DNA from: Paracoccaceae bacterium
Lineage (GTDB): Bacteria > Pseudomonadota > Alphaproteobacteria > Rhodobacterales > Rhodobacteraceae
Assembly (NCBI GenBank): GCA_026710155.1
Contig: JAPORQ010000006.1
Coordinates: 1 to 64,000, forward strand
DNA: 64,000 nucleotides
Direction: 5' to 3'
This document shows, in pieces, positions 37,783 through 47,468 of the stretch; position 1 is the stretch's first letter, and each line of letters begins with the position of its first letter. The notes under the pieces were generated by a model, which had not been told where the DNA came from, did not search any database, and was given only the letters and a program-made list of their open reading frames with translations. Position numbers and translations under genes: made by a program.

Positions 37783-39409
37783 GTTCAACGATGTTGGTAC
37801 TGTTCCCCTCGATTAGTCCTTCCAGAATATCCTGCAGCACAGACTTGACATCCGGGTTTCCAAGTAGGGAAGGAATTTCCCTGACACAAATTGCTCCCTG
37901 TCCGAATTCCTCAACAACCAAACCCAGTTGGGTCAATTCATCCTTTATTTCGATTATCAATTCAATCTCTGAAGTAGAAAAATCGATTATTTCCGGAACA
38001 AGCAGTCTTTTTGTTTCCGATTTTTTCTCGGCAAATTGTTTTTTCAGTTTTTCATAAACCAATCGTTCATGCGCTGCATGCTGATCAACAACAATAATTC
38101 CATTCGGGGTTTGAGAAACTATGAATTTCTTGTGGAACTGAACTATTGCTGCCCCCAGGGGATATTGGTAATCACTTTCCGAAGCTCCTGTTGGGTCCGC
38201 AATTGAGGGCAGTGCATTTTCCAGCTGGGGTGGAAACTCACCAAGGGTATTCATTCCATCACTTTCGGAGGTTTCCCCTTGCACTGAGATCGTCCTGTTT
38301 TCAGTATTTACTTGCCCCTGCGGGTAATTGTAGAATCCTGATCTGGCCTTTCCCAATAATTGGGAAGATATGGCTGGCGCCGACCTGTGCCCCTCACTCT
38401 GAAGGCCTTCATGAATTGACTTCACGATTAGGGTGCGGATCAAACCCGGGTTTCGAAACCTGACTTCAGCCTTTGTTGGGTGAACATTAACATCGACCAA
38501 GTCAGCAGGATATGTCAAGTAAAGGACAACTAGGGGATATTTGTTTTTAGCTAGATGATCGACATAAGCGCCTCGCAAAGCGCCTTGCAACAACCTGTCT
38601 TTTACTGATCGACCATTGACAAAAAGAAATTGGCTGTTCGATATTCCTTTTGTGAAGGTAGGTAGGGAACAAAATCCAACTATTTCTGCCTCTTCAATCT
38701 GGTAATTTACCATAAAGGAGTTTTCAGCAAATCCCTTATCAAGCAATCGATTGAGACGTTCTTTTGTTGGCAATTTCACTGCACCAGGGTTAGGTTCCAG
38801 AGAAAAGACCTTTCTTAGTCCTCCTTCCGGATATTGTTCAACAAGTGTAAATCCAACTTCTGGAGCTGCCAGGGCAAGTGATCTTGCCATATCGGTAATG
38901 GCTCGTGCTTCTGATCTTTCGGTTCTGAGGAATTTTAGCCTTGCCGGAGTTGCATGAAACAGTCTTGTCAATTCAACTATGGTTCCCTTACTCAAGGCAG
39001 CTGGCTTGACATCAGAAACAACACCTGCATCAACTCTAATGTTAAAAGCGGATTCACTTCCCTCTACTCTGGAAGTAATTGAAAGGGAACCAGCAGCACC
39101 CATGGAGGGTAGGGCTTCACCTCTAAAACCGAGTGTCTTGATATCATCCAAGTTTAGATCAGTTATTTTTGATGTTGCGTGTCTTTGAATGGCAAGGGAA
39201 AGATCCGCTCGGGCAATTCCAATACCATCATCCACTACCTTCAGCAGGGATTTTCCACCCTCAGAGAAGATCACTTCAATTTGGGTTGCACCAGCATCAA
39301 TAGAATTTTCAACCAATTCCTTTACAGCAGATGCCGGTCGTTCAATAACCTCTCCAGCTGCAATCCTGTTAATGGAATGCTCACTCAGTTTTTTTATTTT
39401 TTGAACCAA
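37586..39409 (-). CDS. mutL: DNA mismatch repair protein MutL (endonuclease type)
   Basis: A 607-residue MutL. The GHKL ATPase motifs are ELVENSIDAGA, DDGIGI and GFRGEALPSM. The C-terminal endonuclease motif DQHAAHERLVYE fits DQHA(x)2E(x)4E, with the accompanying SCHGSIRAG and CNHGRPTY zinc-site motifs. It should therefore nick DNA itself, as in bacteria without MutH. Its 3' end is duplicated at 28210-28406. Confidence 0.97.
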   Translation of the reverse strand: MVQKIKKLSEHSINRIAAGEVIERPASAVKELVENSIDAGATQIEVIFSEGGKSLLKVVDDGIGIARADLSLAIQRHATSKITDLNLDDIKTLGFRGEALPSMGAAGSLSITSRVEGSESAFNIRVDAGVVSDVKPAALSKGTIVELTRLFHATPARLKFLRTERSEARAITDMARSLALAAPEVGFTLVEQYPEGGLRKVFSLEPNPGAVKLPTKERLNRLLDKGFAENSFMVNYQIEEAEIVGFCSLPTFTKGISNSQFLFVNGRSVKDRLLQGALRGAYVDHLAKNKYPLVVLYLTYPADLVDVNVHPTKAEVRFRNPGLIRTLIVKSIHEGLQSEGHRSAPAISSQLLGKARSGFYNYPQGQVNTENRTISVQGETSESDGMNTLGEFPPQLENALPSIADPTGASESDYQYPLGAAIVQFHKKFIVSQTPNGIIVVDQHAAHERLVYEKLKKQFAEKKSETKRLLVPEIIDFSTSEIELIIEIKDELTQLGLVVEEFGQGAICVREIPSLLGNPDVKSVLQDILEGLIEGNSTNIVEQKINEVISRMSCHGSIRAGRTLTISEMNELLREMENTPHSGQCNHGRPTYIEMKLADIEKLFGRT

Positions 39410-39671
39410 CTTAAACCTATTACTATGGTGAAACCATGTACCAATATTTACCTAATTTAATACCTCTTTAATGACAAGATAAATATTACAGCTTTTGACT
39501 TGATCATTACCCAACCAGCAAACTGATTCTCTGGATTACCGGAGATATACTCGCATCGCAGTCAGAATAAGCGATTGGATCGCTATTCTTTGCTGATTGC
39601 GGATATTGGATATGGTGCGGTACCAACCAAACCACAGATATTCCCAAGGAAACTTCCGATAAAATGGGGAT

Positions 39672-39959
39672 TCATTTGGATTTTATATGACTTTTGAGAC
39701 CACGGTAAAAATTTTCGTGTGTTCCAAGAGCCAATAAAGTTAATGTAATCGTTTGCTCATGAAAGGTATATGCAAGTAGTGTTAACTGTTTCACCATCTT
39801 GAATTTATAAACGCGAACTCCTGAAAGATCACCACCTTTTAGCTGTCCAATTTTTGGTTCATTAATGATGGCATTGACGGCTTTATCGAGATCTGCTTTT
39901 TGGTTGTTATGTAGTATTTTGACGGTCTTCTTAAACATGTTGGTTTGTACTACATTCAT
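39672..39959 (-). CDS. RelE/ParE-family toxin
   Basis: A 95-residue RelE/ParE-like protein: MFKKTVKILHNNQKADLDKA at the start, VRVYKFKMVKQLTLLAYTF in the core and ALGTHENFYRGLK at the end, which is the usual strand pattern with the His-Glu-x-Phe-Tyr tail. It overlaps the upstream antitoxin gene by 4 bases, the standard arrangement. Confidence 0.8.
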   Translation of the reverse strand: MNVVQTNMFKKTVKILHNNQKADLDKAVNAIINEPKIGQLKGGDLSGVRVYKFKMVKQLTLLAYTFHEQTITLTLLALGTHENFYRGLKSHIKSK

Positions 39960-40183
39960 TTGTTTTTACCAAATTCATATGGGGTTACCTGACCATCAGC
40001 AACTTCCTGATTGGCAATAAGAATGTCCTTGATAAAGCTGTAGGGTAAATCCGGATTTTCCTCGGCTATTTTCCCAATAATTGACCAATACTCAATTTGC
40101 TTTGGAATAGAGCGATGGTAGACGCCACCATATTTACGTGCCTTGTTAATCAATTCGTCAGAAAGTTTTACGGACATCGGCAT
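39956..40183 (-). CDS. ParD-like antitoxin
   Basis: A 75-residue protein (MPMSVKLSDELINKARKYG, then HRSIPKQIEYWSIIGKIAEE) of the ParD-like antitoxin type, with a ribbon-helix-helix beginning. It precedes and overlaps the RelE-type toxin gene. It should bind the toxin and repress the pair. Confidence 0.8.
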   Translation of the reverse strand: MPMSVKLSDELINKARKYGGVYHRSIPKQIEYWSIIGKIAEENPDLPYSFIKDILIANQEVADGQVTPYEFGKNK

Positions 40184-40304
40184 ATGTGCCTCCTTTTGAA
40201 AATGATCTTCCTAAAGAAATATGGCAAAAGGAGGTAAAATGCAACTTTATTCGACATTTTAAGTCTAAACAGCACAAACAACATTCTAGCTACAAAGAGT
40301 ATTG

Positions 40305-40449
40305 TTAGAGCCTGTTCCAGAAGTTCCAAAATGTAGCAAATTCAATACATTTCCAGATAAAAAACCATTTTTGATTCCAAAACAGTTCTAAATTTCAGGG
40401 CAAACAGCATCATATTTATTGTTTTTGTGACTTATGATTCAGGCTCTAA
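40305..40449. repeat. Possible small element with 10-base inverted ends
   Basis: TTAGAGCCTG (40305-40314) and CAGGCTCTAA (40440-40449) are perfect inverted repeats bounding 145 non-coding bases. The ends resemble those of IS5-like elements, but the repeat is short, so chance is not excluded. I see nothing else in 40184-40477. Confidence 0.3.
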
Positions 40450-40477
40450 ATCTTTAGGCATTCATTCGCTCTTTGTG

Positions 40478-41527
40478 TCAAAACGAATTTGTCCAAGGTT
40501 TGGAGACACTTCCTCGTTCAACCAATTCAACGGGCAAAATACTTGTTCTAGGTATGGTTGCATCCTGCGTAGTCATCATTCTTGTCAGCAATTCAGCACT
40601 CAATCGTCCAACATCAAATTGCTGAATACGGATTGTTGTCAAACCAGGTGGAATTAGATTCAGAAATGGAAGATCATTGAAACCGGTTACCGAAATATGT
40701 TCGGGGCATGTAACGCCCGATTGATGCAATGCTTTGATGGCTCCAAGGGCAAGTCGGTCATTGGCACAAATAACTGCTGAACAATCGAGACCACTGACCA
40801 ATAGGTCCAGGGCACAACGACTCCCTTCATCCTCGTCGAATCGATTGGCATAGGCAATGGCCTTTTCTGGAATATCAAGCCCGATGTGAATCATATGGTG
40901 TTTGAAGGCGTTAAGTCGCAAATTACCTGTTGAAAGGGCTAACGGGCCAGCAATGTGGGCTATTTTTCGATGCCCCCTTGCATATAAATACTGGATCAAC
41001 AGCCGTATGCCTTCCTCATCATCGTTTATGACGGCAGGAATTGAAGTGTGATCGGTTTTTCTGATGGCGGTTACAAGTGGGATTCCATGCTCTTCAATAG
41101 TTTTAAATGGACTGGCAGAAATCTGGGGAGCTGCATCAATTATCCCATCCACTCCCCTTTCCAGAAGTACACCTATGAGGTAATTCCGACGTTCTGAATC
41201 ATCATCCGTGTTGACAATCATGGAAGTATATCCCAAAGGTTCAAGAACACTTTCTGCACCACGAACTATAGGCGCAAAAAGCGTATTGGTAATATCGGGC
41301 AATACAATCCCGACAATCATTGTCCGATGGGTCCTCAGACTGCGAGCCAATTGATTCTTTCGATACCCCATCCGGGTTGCAGCATCTTGAATTTTTGCCA
41401 CAACTTCAGGTGTAAGCAAATCCTGTGTCCCGGAGTTCAAGGCCCTTGAAACAGTTGATTTGTCAACACCAACCTCTTTGGCTATATCCTTGAGTGTAAC
41501 GACATTTCTCTTTTTTTTGATGACCAT
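40478..41527 (-). CDS. LacI-family transcriptional regulator
   Basis: A 349-residue repressor. The N-terminal helix-turn-helix reads VTLKDIAKEVGVDKSTVSRA, followed by the hinge region and a periplasmic-binding-protein-like effector domain (GIVLPDITNTLFAPIVRGAE, ICANDRLALGAIKAL, SVTGFNDLPF). It is divergent from the 41730-52666 gene run, with two operator-like palindromes between, and is very likely its regulator and its own. Confidence 0.95.
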   Translation of the reverse strand: MVIKKKRNVVTLKDIAKEVGVDKSTVSRALNSGTQDLLTPEVVAKIQDAATRMGYRKNQLARSLRTHRTMIVGIVLPDITNTLFAPIVRGAESVLEPLGYTSMIVNTDDDSERRNYLIGVLLERGVDGIIDAAPQISASPFKTIEEHGIPLVTAIRKTDHTSIPAVINDDEEGIRLLIQYLYARGHRKIAHIAGPLALSTGNLRLNAFKHHMIHIGLDIPEKAIAYANRFDEDEGSRCALDLLVSGLDCSAVICANDRLALGAIKALHQSGVTCPEHISVTGFNDLPFLNLIPPGLTTIRIQQFDVGRLSAELLTRMMTTQDATIPRTSILPVELVERGSVSKPWTNSF

Positions 41528-41572
41528 TTACCAACCATTAAAGCTACTTAATCTTAAAATACATGTTTTTTT

Positions 41573-41652
41573 TGCAAACGATTGTAAAAAATTTCTTGAC
41601 ATTGATATTTTTCTTATTTATTGATTGAACTTTTATTATGCAATCGTTTGCA
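41573..41652. promoter_or_regulatory. Two LacI-type operators in the divergent control region
   Basis: TGCAAACGATTGTA (41573-41586) and TGCAATCGTTTGCA (41639-41652) are matching palindromes with the central CG usual for LacI-family sites. Their centres are 66 bases apart, about six helical turns, so looping is possible. A -35-like TTGACA (41596-41601) lies between them. Confidence 0.75.
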
Positions 41653-41729
41653 CAATATAGAATTTTTTTGAAACATACCGGTAGCAAATTCAACAATATC
41701 AGGATCAAAATCAACGAAAGGAAGCAATA

Positions 41730-42701
41730 ATGAGTGATCTAGTCGTCGGATGGATAGGAATCGGACGCATGGGCTATGCCATGGTCGGACGTTTGTTGGA
41801 TGCCGGGTATACGATAAAAGTTTGGAATCGTACCAAATCAAAGGCAGAACCCCTGATCGCGCAGGGAGCTGTACTGGTAGATAGTCCTGACCAACTGGCT
41901 TCGGTCGATGTACTGGGCACAATGGTATCTACCGGCAAGGACCTTGAACAGGTCTATTTCGGTGAAAATGGGGTCCTTACTGGTGAAGAATCACCGGAAA
42001 TCCTGCTTGACTGCTCATCCATAGCCGTCGATCAGTCAGCCGATATTCGGAACCGGGTAAATGAAAAAGGGGGTGATTTCCTGGCGGCACCCGTAAGCGG
42101 TACCGCCAAATGTGTCAGTGCCGGCAAGTTGAGTTCGGTTGTATCAGGACCACGTGAAGCATTCGATAGGGTCAAGCCGATTATCTCCACTTACGCTGTA
42201 AGAGGGGTTTCCTATGTGGGTGAAGGTGAACTTGCAAGGTTTTGTAAAATCGCCCATAATCTATTCCTTGGAACCGTTATCACAAGCCTTGTTGAAATGA
42301 CTTTATTAACTAATAAAGCCGGAGTCCCTCGCCGTGATTTTTTGGATTTCATCAACAATTCGGTAATGGGCTCAATCTTTACACGGTACAAATCTAATGC
42401 CTTGATAAATCTTGACTGGTCAACAACCTTCACCCCGCATTTGCTAAAGAAGGATTTGGACCTGGGGAGGGTGGCAGCTGGTGAACTTGGAGTTAACATG
42501 CCAACTTCAGCCATAACACGCGAAATTCTGCAATCACATTTTGGTGCAGCACAACTCCAGGAGTATCCAACGGAATATCTTGAAATGGATTTTGCAGCCA
42601 TTCTGGAAACTTTGGCCCTCGCATCAGGCATGAAACTTGAAAGTGAAAATTCTCCATACCCCACGGGTTTGGAGATTTCAAATCAGGACGAACCTCAATA
42701 G
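41730..42701 (+). CDS. NAD-dependent 3-hydroxyisobutyrate-dehydrogenase-family enzyme
   Basis: A 323-residue beta-hydroxyacid dehydrogenase. The Rossmann motif is GWIGIGRMGYAM near the start, the substrate-binding DFLAAPVSGT is present, and the catalytic Lys lies in FCKIAHNLFLG. It oxidises a 3-hydroxyacid to the semialdehyde or oxoacid; the exact substrate is unknown. It is first in the LacI-controlled run and is followed at once by an ABC-transporter binding protein. Confidence 0.88.
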   Translation: MSDLVVGWIGIGRMGYAMVGRLLDAGYTIKVWNRTKSKAEPLIAQGAVLVDSPDQLASVDVLGTMVSTGKDLEQVYFGENGVLTGEESPEILLDCSSIAVDQSADIRNRVNEKGGDFLAAPVSGTAKCVSAGKLSSVVSGPREAFDRVKPIISTYAVRGVSYVGEGELARFCKIAHNLFLGTVITSLVEMTLLTNKAGVPRRDFLDFINNSVMGSIFTRYKSNALINLDWSTTFTPHLLKKDLDLGRVAAGELGVNMPTSAITREILQSHFGAAQLQEYPTEYLEMDFAAILETLALASGMKLESENSPYPTGLEISNQDEPQ

Positions 42702-42737
42702 GTAATTCCACTGTTATTCAATATTATGGAGGAAAAA

Positions 42738-44009
42738 ATGAAAAAGCAGTTTTTTGGTATCGTAGCTGCCCTGACGGTATTGCTGGCGACACCCACCATG
42801 GCCGAAATCAAAATCGGCGCTTCCCTACCACTCACCGGGGGGTTCTCAATCGCCGGTTCCAAGCATGAGCAGGGATATCAACTCTGTGTTGACTTGATCA
42901 ATGAAAAAGGTGGCATAATGGGAGAAAAAGTCAATCTCATTATGTCCGACAATCGATCCGACCCGGCCACCGCCATCAATCAATATGAGCGATTCATCAA
43001 TGTTGATCAGGTTGATGCCGTATTCGGTACCTTCTCATCACGCTTGAGTTTTCCTGTAGCCAACATATTGGAAAAGAATGGTTTTGTTCACCCACTACCA
43101 GCAGGTGGGGCACTACGAATCTACACCCAGGGACATCAAAAAGTATTCTACTTCCAGCCAAGTGCAGCAGAATATGTGGGAGCAACCCTTCAGGGCATCT
43201 TGGAAGATCTGGTACCTGCTGATGATAAGCCCGCAACTGCAGCGGTGGTAGCTGCTGATGATTTCTTTGCCAATGCCGTCGAAGCGGGTCTTCTTGGCAT
43301 GGAAGTGATGGATCCTGCTGACGGCAGTGTCGTCGAAGATCTGGCTCCCGGTTTCCTTGTGGATGCAGGTGTCGAGATTGTCTACTCTGAAAAGTGGCCG
43401 GAAGAAGGATTCAATGACTGGTTGACCTTGGCCAATTCAATCAAGAGGTCTGGTGCCGAACTCATAGTGGGGTTGACCGCTTCAGCCGAAGAAGCCGTGC
43501 AAATCACCCGTGCACTCAAGACGGTACAGGCTGATCCAAAAATGGTTTATTTCAGCCAGGGAACCCAGTCGGAATATCTTGAAGGTACTGGCGAATCCTC
43601 TAATTCGGTACTTGTTCATACCTCTTGGCATCCGGCAGTGCCATTTCAGGGACTCCTGGCTGGTGAATCCTTCTCCAATCAGGATTTTGTCAAGGCCTTC
43701 GAGTCTGCCTATGGTCAAGCTCCCGATGAAGACAGTGCCATTCCCTTTGCTGTTTGTCAGGGTATAGAACAAGCCATTATAGGGGCAGGTTCGACCGGCA
43801 ATGATGCAATGTCTGACTGGCTCAAGGCACGAACACTTGATGACCCTGTAAGAACAATCCTTGGTCGATTTGCCTGGGATGAGAGAGGGCTTCCGAAAGA
43901 CAAGCCATTCCTCATGTCCCAATGGAATGATGGTGAACTCCAGTTCGTTTATCCAACTGATGAATTTGAAGGAGTTCAAAGCATGACCTATCCCAAACAG
44001 GGATTCTAG
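42738..44009 (+). CDS. Branched-chain-amino-acid-type ABC substrate-binding protein
   Basis: A binding protein of about 423 residues (Peripla_BP_6) with a signal peptide (MKKQFFGIVAALTVLLATPT, cleavage after MA). The start at 42738 is taken because GGAGGA stands before it. The body has IKIGASLPLTGGFSIAG and DNRSDPATAINQYERFI. Family members also bind aromatic and other organic acids, so the ligand is not necessarily an amino acid. Confidence 0.9.
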   Translation: MKKQFFGIVAALTVLLATPTMAEIKIGASLPLTGGFSIAGSKHEQGYQLCVDLINEKGGIMGEKVNLIMSDNRSDPATAINQYERFINVDQVDAVFGTFSSRLSFPVANILEKNGFVHPLPAGGALRIYTQGHQKVFYFQPSAAEYVGATLQGILEDLVPADDKPATAAVVAADDFFANAVEAGLLGMEVMDPADGSVVEDLAPGFLVDAGVEIVYSEKWPEEGFNDWLTLANSIKRSGAELIVGLTASAEEAVQITRALKTVQADPKMVYFSQGTQSEYLEGTGESSNSVLVHTSWHPAVPFQGLLAGESFSNQDFVKAFESAYGQAPDEDSAIPFAVCQGIEQAIIGAGSTGNDAMSDWLKARTLDDPVRTILGRFAWDERGLPKDKPFLMSQWNDGELQFVYPTDEFEGVQSMTYPKQGF

Positions 44010-44024
44010 AGTAAAATAAGTACA

Positions 44025-44052
44025 ACCCGCCACCTGCTTGCTGGTGGCGGGT
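44025..44052 (+). terminator. Strong intercistronic hairpin
   Basis: ACCCGCCACC (44025-44034) pairs perfectly with GGTGGCGGGT (44043-44052) across an 8-base loop. There is no U-run after it. It sits between the binding-protein gene and livG, where such hairpins commonly protect or partly terminate the transcript so that the binding protein is made in excess. Confidence 0.6.
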
Positions 44053-44087
44053 ACCAGGGAAGATATAAAGAGAGAGCAAAAACAATA

Positions 44088-44831
44088 ATGCTTGAAGTCA
44101 AGGAACTTTCTAAGCATTTCGGTGGAATCAAGGCTGTTGATAATTGCAGTTTTATTGCCAAAGAAGGTCGCATTACTGCCCTGATAGGACCAAATGGTGC
44201 CGGCAAGACCACAGCCTTCAATTGCATCAGTCGTACCATGGCTCCAACAAGCGGTGAAGTCTGGCTTGATGGTGAACGCATTGATCGGTTTCGACCACAT
44301 CAAATCACGGCCAGAGGACTTTCCAGAACATTTCAAATTTCTCGTAATCTGGCCGACATGACTGTACTGGAAAACATTATTTGCCAGTCTAAAACCCGCG
44401 GATGGAAGGACTTGCTTAAACCGGCAATGAGTCCTGATGAAATCGATAAGGCCATTGGTATACTGGATTTTCTGGGGATAACCAGAATTGCCCATGAAGA
44501 CGGATCCAATCTCAGTTTTGGTCAAAAAAAGCTAATGGATCTTGCTGCCCTATTGATGAGCGGTCCAAAAATAATTCTTCTTGACGAACCGGCAGGTGGT
44601 GTTAATCCAACACTCCTTGATGAGATCGTCAACCACATCCGTCGTCTAAATGAACAGGGCCTTACTGTCCTCATTGTCGAACACAACATGGACCTTATCA
44701 TGCAACTCTCTGATACGGTTGTGGTCATGGCCCAGGGAAAGGTAATTGCCAATGGAACTCCCGATGAGATTCAAAATGATCCTGATGTTCTTGAAGCTTA
44801 TCTGGGTGGAACTTCAGAGAACACGGAATGA
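44088..44831 (+). CDS. livG: Branched-chain-amino-acid-type ABC ATPase LivG
   Basis: A 247-residue ATPase with GPNGAGKTT (Walker A), LSFGQKKLMD signature, IILLDEPAGGVN (Walker B) and VEHNMD (switch His). It carries the LivG-type features GLSRTFQISRNLADMTVLEN. It overlaps livF by 4 bases. Confidence 0.93.
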   Translation: MLEVKELSKHFGGIKAVDNCSFIAKEGRITALIGPNGAGKTTAFNCISRTMAPTSGEVWLDGERIDRFRPHQITARGLSRTFQISRNLADMTVLENIICQSKTRGWKDLLKPAMSPDEIDKAIGILDFLGITRIAHEDGSNLSFGQKKLMDLAALLMSGPKIILLDEPAGGVNPTLLDEIVNHIRRLNEQGLTVLIVEHNMDLIMQLSDTVVVMAQGKVIANGTPDEIQNDPDVLEAYLGGTSENTE

Positions 44832-45559
44832 GTAAACTTTTAGAAGCAACTGGAGTTGTCGCAGGTTATGGCGATGGGCCGGCTATTCTCAATGGAGCCG
44901 ATCTATCGGTTCATCCACGAAAAGTACATTGTATAATTGGACCAAACGGAGCAGGAAAATCAACCTTGTTAAAGGCTATAGTGGGTATGTTGAAAGTACG
45001 GAAAGGCGATGTACGATACAAGGGTGAAAGTCTAAAAGGGCTCCGTCCGGATAAAATACTCAGGAAGGGAATCTGTTTTGTACCTCAGGAAAGAGCCTTG
45101 TTTCCCAAAATGACGGTTCGGGAAAATCTGCGAATGGGTGGTTATTCCATAACGAACGATTCCTACCTAAATAACAGAATTGGTGAAATAGAAGAGCAAT
45201 TTCCAATCCTCAAGGAAAGACACAGTCAACACGCTGGTACTTTATCTGGCGGTCAGCAGCAAATACTTTCCATGGCAAGGACAATGATTCTCAAACCGGA
45301 AATCGTTATGCTGGATGAACCCTCCCTTGGACTTGCTCCCAAAATAGTTCGTGAGGTTTTTGGGGTCATGCAAATGATGGCCAAGGAAGGGATTACAATT
45401 ATCCTTGTGGAACAAAATGCACTTATGGGACTAAAATACTCAGATTGGGGTGTCGTCTTGGATTTGGGTCGTAGTTTATTCGATGGTCCGGCCCAGGAAA
45501 TTCTTGAAGATCCCCGAATCCAGGAACTCTACCTGGGTGGTATGAAGGATAAGCCATGA
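44828..45559 (+). CDS. livF: Branched-chain-amino-acid-type ABC ATPase LivF
   Basis: A 243-residue ATPase with GPNGAGKST, signature LSGGQQQ, VMLDEPSLGLAP and VEQNAL, all typical of LivF. It overlaps both neighbours by 4 bases, as in translationally coupled transporter operons. Confidence 0.93.
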   Translation: MSKLLEATGVVAGYGDGPAILNGADLSVHPRKVHCIIGPNGAGKSTLLKAIVGMLKVRKGDVRYKGESLKGLRPDKILRKGICFVPQERALFPKMTVRENLRMGGYSITNDSYLNNRIGEIEEQFPILKERHSQHAGTLSGGQQQILSMARTMILKPEIVMLDEPSLGLAPKIVREVFGVMQMMAKEGITIILVEQNALMGLKYSDWGVVLDLGRSLFDGPAQEILEDPRIQELYLGGMKDKP

Positions 45560-46434
45560 TACTCTTGATACAGACGCTGATCCTGGGAATAGCCTTGGGT
45601 GGGGTATATGCATTGATGGGTTCGGGCCTAAGCCTGATATTCGGGGTGATGCGTATCGTCAATCTTGCCCATCCCTCACTGATTATGATCGGTGCCTATG
45701 TGGCTTATTGGCCATTTCGCTTATCCAACATCGAACCCATGTTCATGTTGCCCGTGGCTGCAATCATTCTTGCATGCATAGGGGCAATCCTCTATCGGTT
45801 TGTTTTTGAAAGGGAAGCCCGTTCAGCCAAATATTCCGAGATGACCGTTCTCCTGACCTTCGCCCTGGCCATGGTTGTCGAAGGCATGCTGGGTACTGCC
45901 TTTACCAATACTCAGCGTATAACCTCTCCCAACTATGCCACAGAGGCTTTCTTTTTGGCCGACATCTTTATTCCAAAGGGCCAACTTTATGCCTCAATCA
46001 TATCGATAATCATAATTTCAGCATTGGCCCTGTTTCTGAAATATTCACGGCTGGGCTATGCCATAAGAGCGACAACCGAAAATCGTGAAGCCGCCGAATT
46101 GCTTGGTGTTAACGTTAATCGTGTCGGTTTGATCAGTTTTGCAATTGGCTTGGCCCTTGCCGGAGCAGCCGGGGCATTGGTTTCATTTATTTTTTCCTTT
46201 TTTCCTTCCAAACACTGGGAATGGATCGTCATTCTGATGTCCCTCGTTGTCCTAGGCGGTATGGGTTCAATCCTGGGTACTGTTATCGGGGCATTTCTGC
46301 TCTCTGCAGTGGCCGCCTTGGTCGGCACCTATTTTGGTGCAACCTGGTCTACCCTGACATTCTTCATAGCCTTGTTTGTCGTGTTGCTGGTACGACCACA
46401 AGGCCTATTTGGCGAAAAGCCGGAGTTGGCATAA
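45556..46434 (+). CDS. livH: Branched-chain-amino-acid-type ABC permease LivH
   Basis: A 292-residue permease with about eight hydrophobic segments and LivH landmarks GIALGGVYALMGSGLSLIFG and GYAIRATTENREAAELLGV. The end overlaps the livM start by one base (TAATG). Confidence 0.93.
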   Translation: MILLIQTLILGIALGGVYALMGSGLSLIFGVMRIVNLAHPSLIMIGAYVAYWPFRLSNIEPMFMLPVAAIILACIGAILYRFVFEREARSAKYSEMTVLLTFALAMVVEGMLGTAFTNTQRITSPNYATEAFFLADIFIPKGQLYASIISIIIISALALFLKYSRLGYAIRATTENREAAELLGVNVNRVGLISFAIGLALAGAAGALVSFIFSFFPSKHWEWIVILMSLVVLGGMGSILGTVIGAFLLSAVAALVGTYFGATWSTLTFFIALFVVLLVRPQGLFGEKPELA

Positions 46435-47465
46435 TGGCAGAACTTGCAACTGATGAAATACTGGCCGCCCGTGAGCGATATAACCAGAGTATTACCATAG
46501 CTATAAACAAGAAAAGAAGCTTGTGGTTTCCCTATCTGGTATTGGCCCTCCTGCTGGTTCTTCCGGCATTGCAATTAATTGGCAACTTCAACTATGTCAT
46601 ACATCTGACCCTGTTCACCGCTTGCTATGTGGTCATGGCTACAGGCTGGAATATTCTTGGTGGATTTACCGGATATATTTCTCTCGGTCATAATGTTTTT
46701 TTCGCCATAGGAGGTTACTTTGCCGGCATGATCTTTGCCCGGTTGGACATTTCGACCATAATCATGGCTCCACTGGCCGGTCTTGTGGCCGCCATTATAG
46801 GTTATTGCATCGGTTTGGTAACACTCCGTGTACGAGGTCCGTCCTTCATCATTTCTTCTCTTGCATTGGTCATGATCTTTCGAATTGTCTTCGAAAACTG
46901 GGAGTTTATAGGAGGTGCTGCCGGTCTTGCCTTACCCGTCAACGACTTACCCGTCCAATGGGCTAAACTACCCTATTATTATGCATTTATCGTAATGGCG
47001 GCAATTGCGGTCTGGGTCAGTTACAAAATCAAGCATTCCAAGTTTGGCCTTGGCCTGCGAGCAATCTCCAAGGATGAAATAAAGGCTGAGAGTTCAGGTA
47101 TCAACACACGTCTTTACAAGGTACTGGCCTTTGCAGTATCGGCCTTTTTTGTTGGTATGGCTGGTGCCGTTTGGGGTGAGTATCTGACCTACATCCGGCC
47201 CAACATATTCCTTATCATACTTATTTCCGTCAACATGGTTCTGATGTGTGTTCTGGGAGGAAAAGGTACTATCGCAGGACCCGTGATCGGTGCCATACTC
47301 ATTATTGCCTTCAATGAATTGTTCGTGGCAACCCTTGGTGCTTCCGAAATCAATGTACTGGCTACCGGCCTGATCATGATGTTGACCTTGATATTTTTTC
47401 CTCTTGGAATTGTGGGAACACTTGCCAAACATGGCAAACTCCCGCAATTCCTGAACTGGGACTAG
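46434..47465 (+). CDS. livM: Branched-chain-amino-acid-type ABC permease LivM
   Basis: A 343-residue permease with a cytoplasmic N-terminal extension, then GGFTGYISLGHNVFFAIGGY and LGLRAISKDEIKAESSGIN. The start at 46434 overlaps the LivH stop; an upstream in-frame start inside livH is rejected on this basis. It completes the importer. Confidence 0.9.
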   Translation: MAELATDEILAARERYNQSITIAINKKRSLWFPYLVLALLLVLPALQLIGNFNYVIHLTLFTACYVVMATGWNILGGFTGYISLGHNVFFAIGGYFAGMIFARLDISTIIMAPLAGLVAAIIGYCIGLVTLRVRGPSFIISSLALVMIFRIVFENWEFIGGAAGLALPVNDLPVQWAKLPYYYAFIVMAAIAVWVSYKIKHSKFGLGLRAISKDEIKAESSGINTRLYKVLAFAVSAFFVGMAGAVWGEYLTYIRPNIFLIILISVNMVLMCVLGGKGTIAGPVIGAILIIAFNELFVATLGASEINVLATGLIMMLTLIFFPLGIVGTLAKHGKLPQFLNWD

Positions 47466-47468
47466 AAC

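Noticed and set aside
43482-44525. 347-codon open frame on the minus strand
   Set aside because: It lies antisense to the binding-protein and livG genes, which have clear family motifs, and its own translation resembles no protein.
46221-46433. Upstream extension of livM inside livH
   Set aside because: The ATG at 46434 overlaps the livH stop as is usual in such operons, and the extension shows no LivM similarity.
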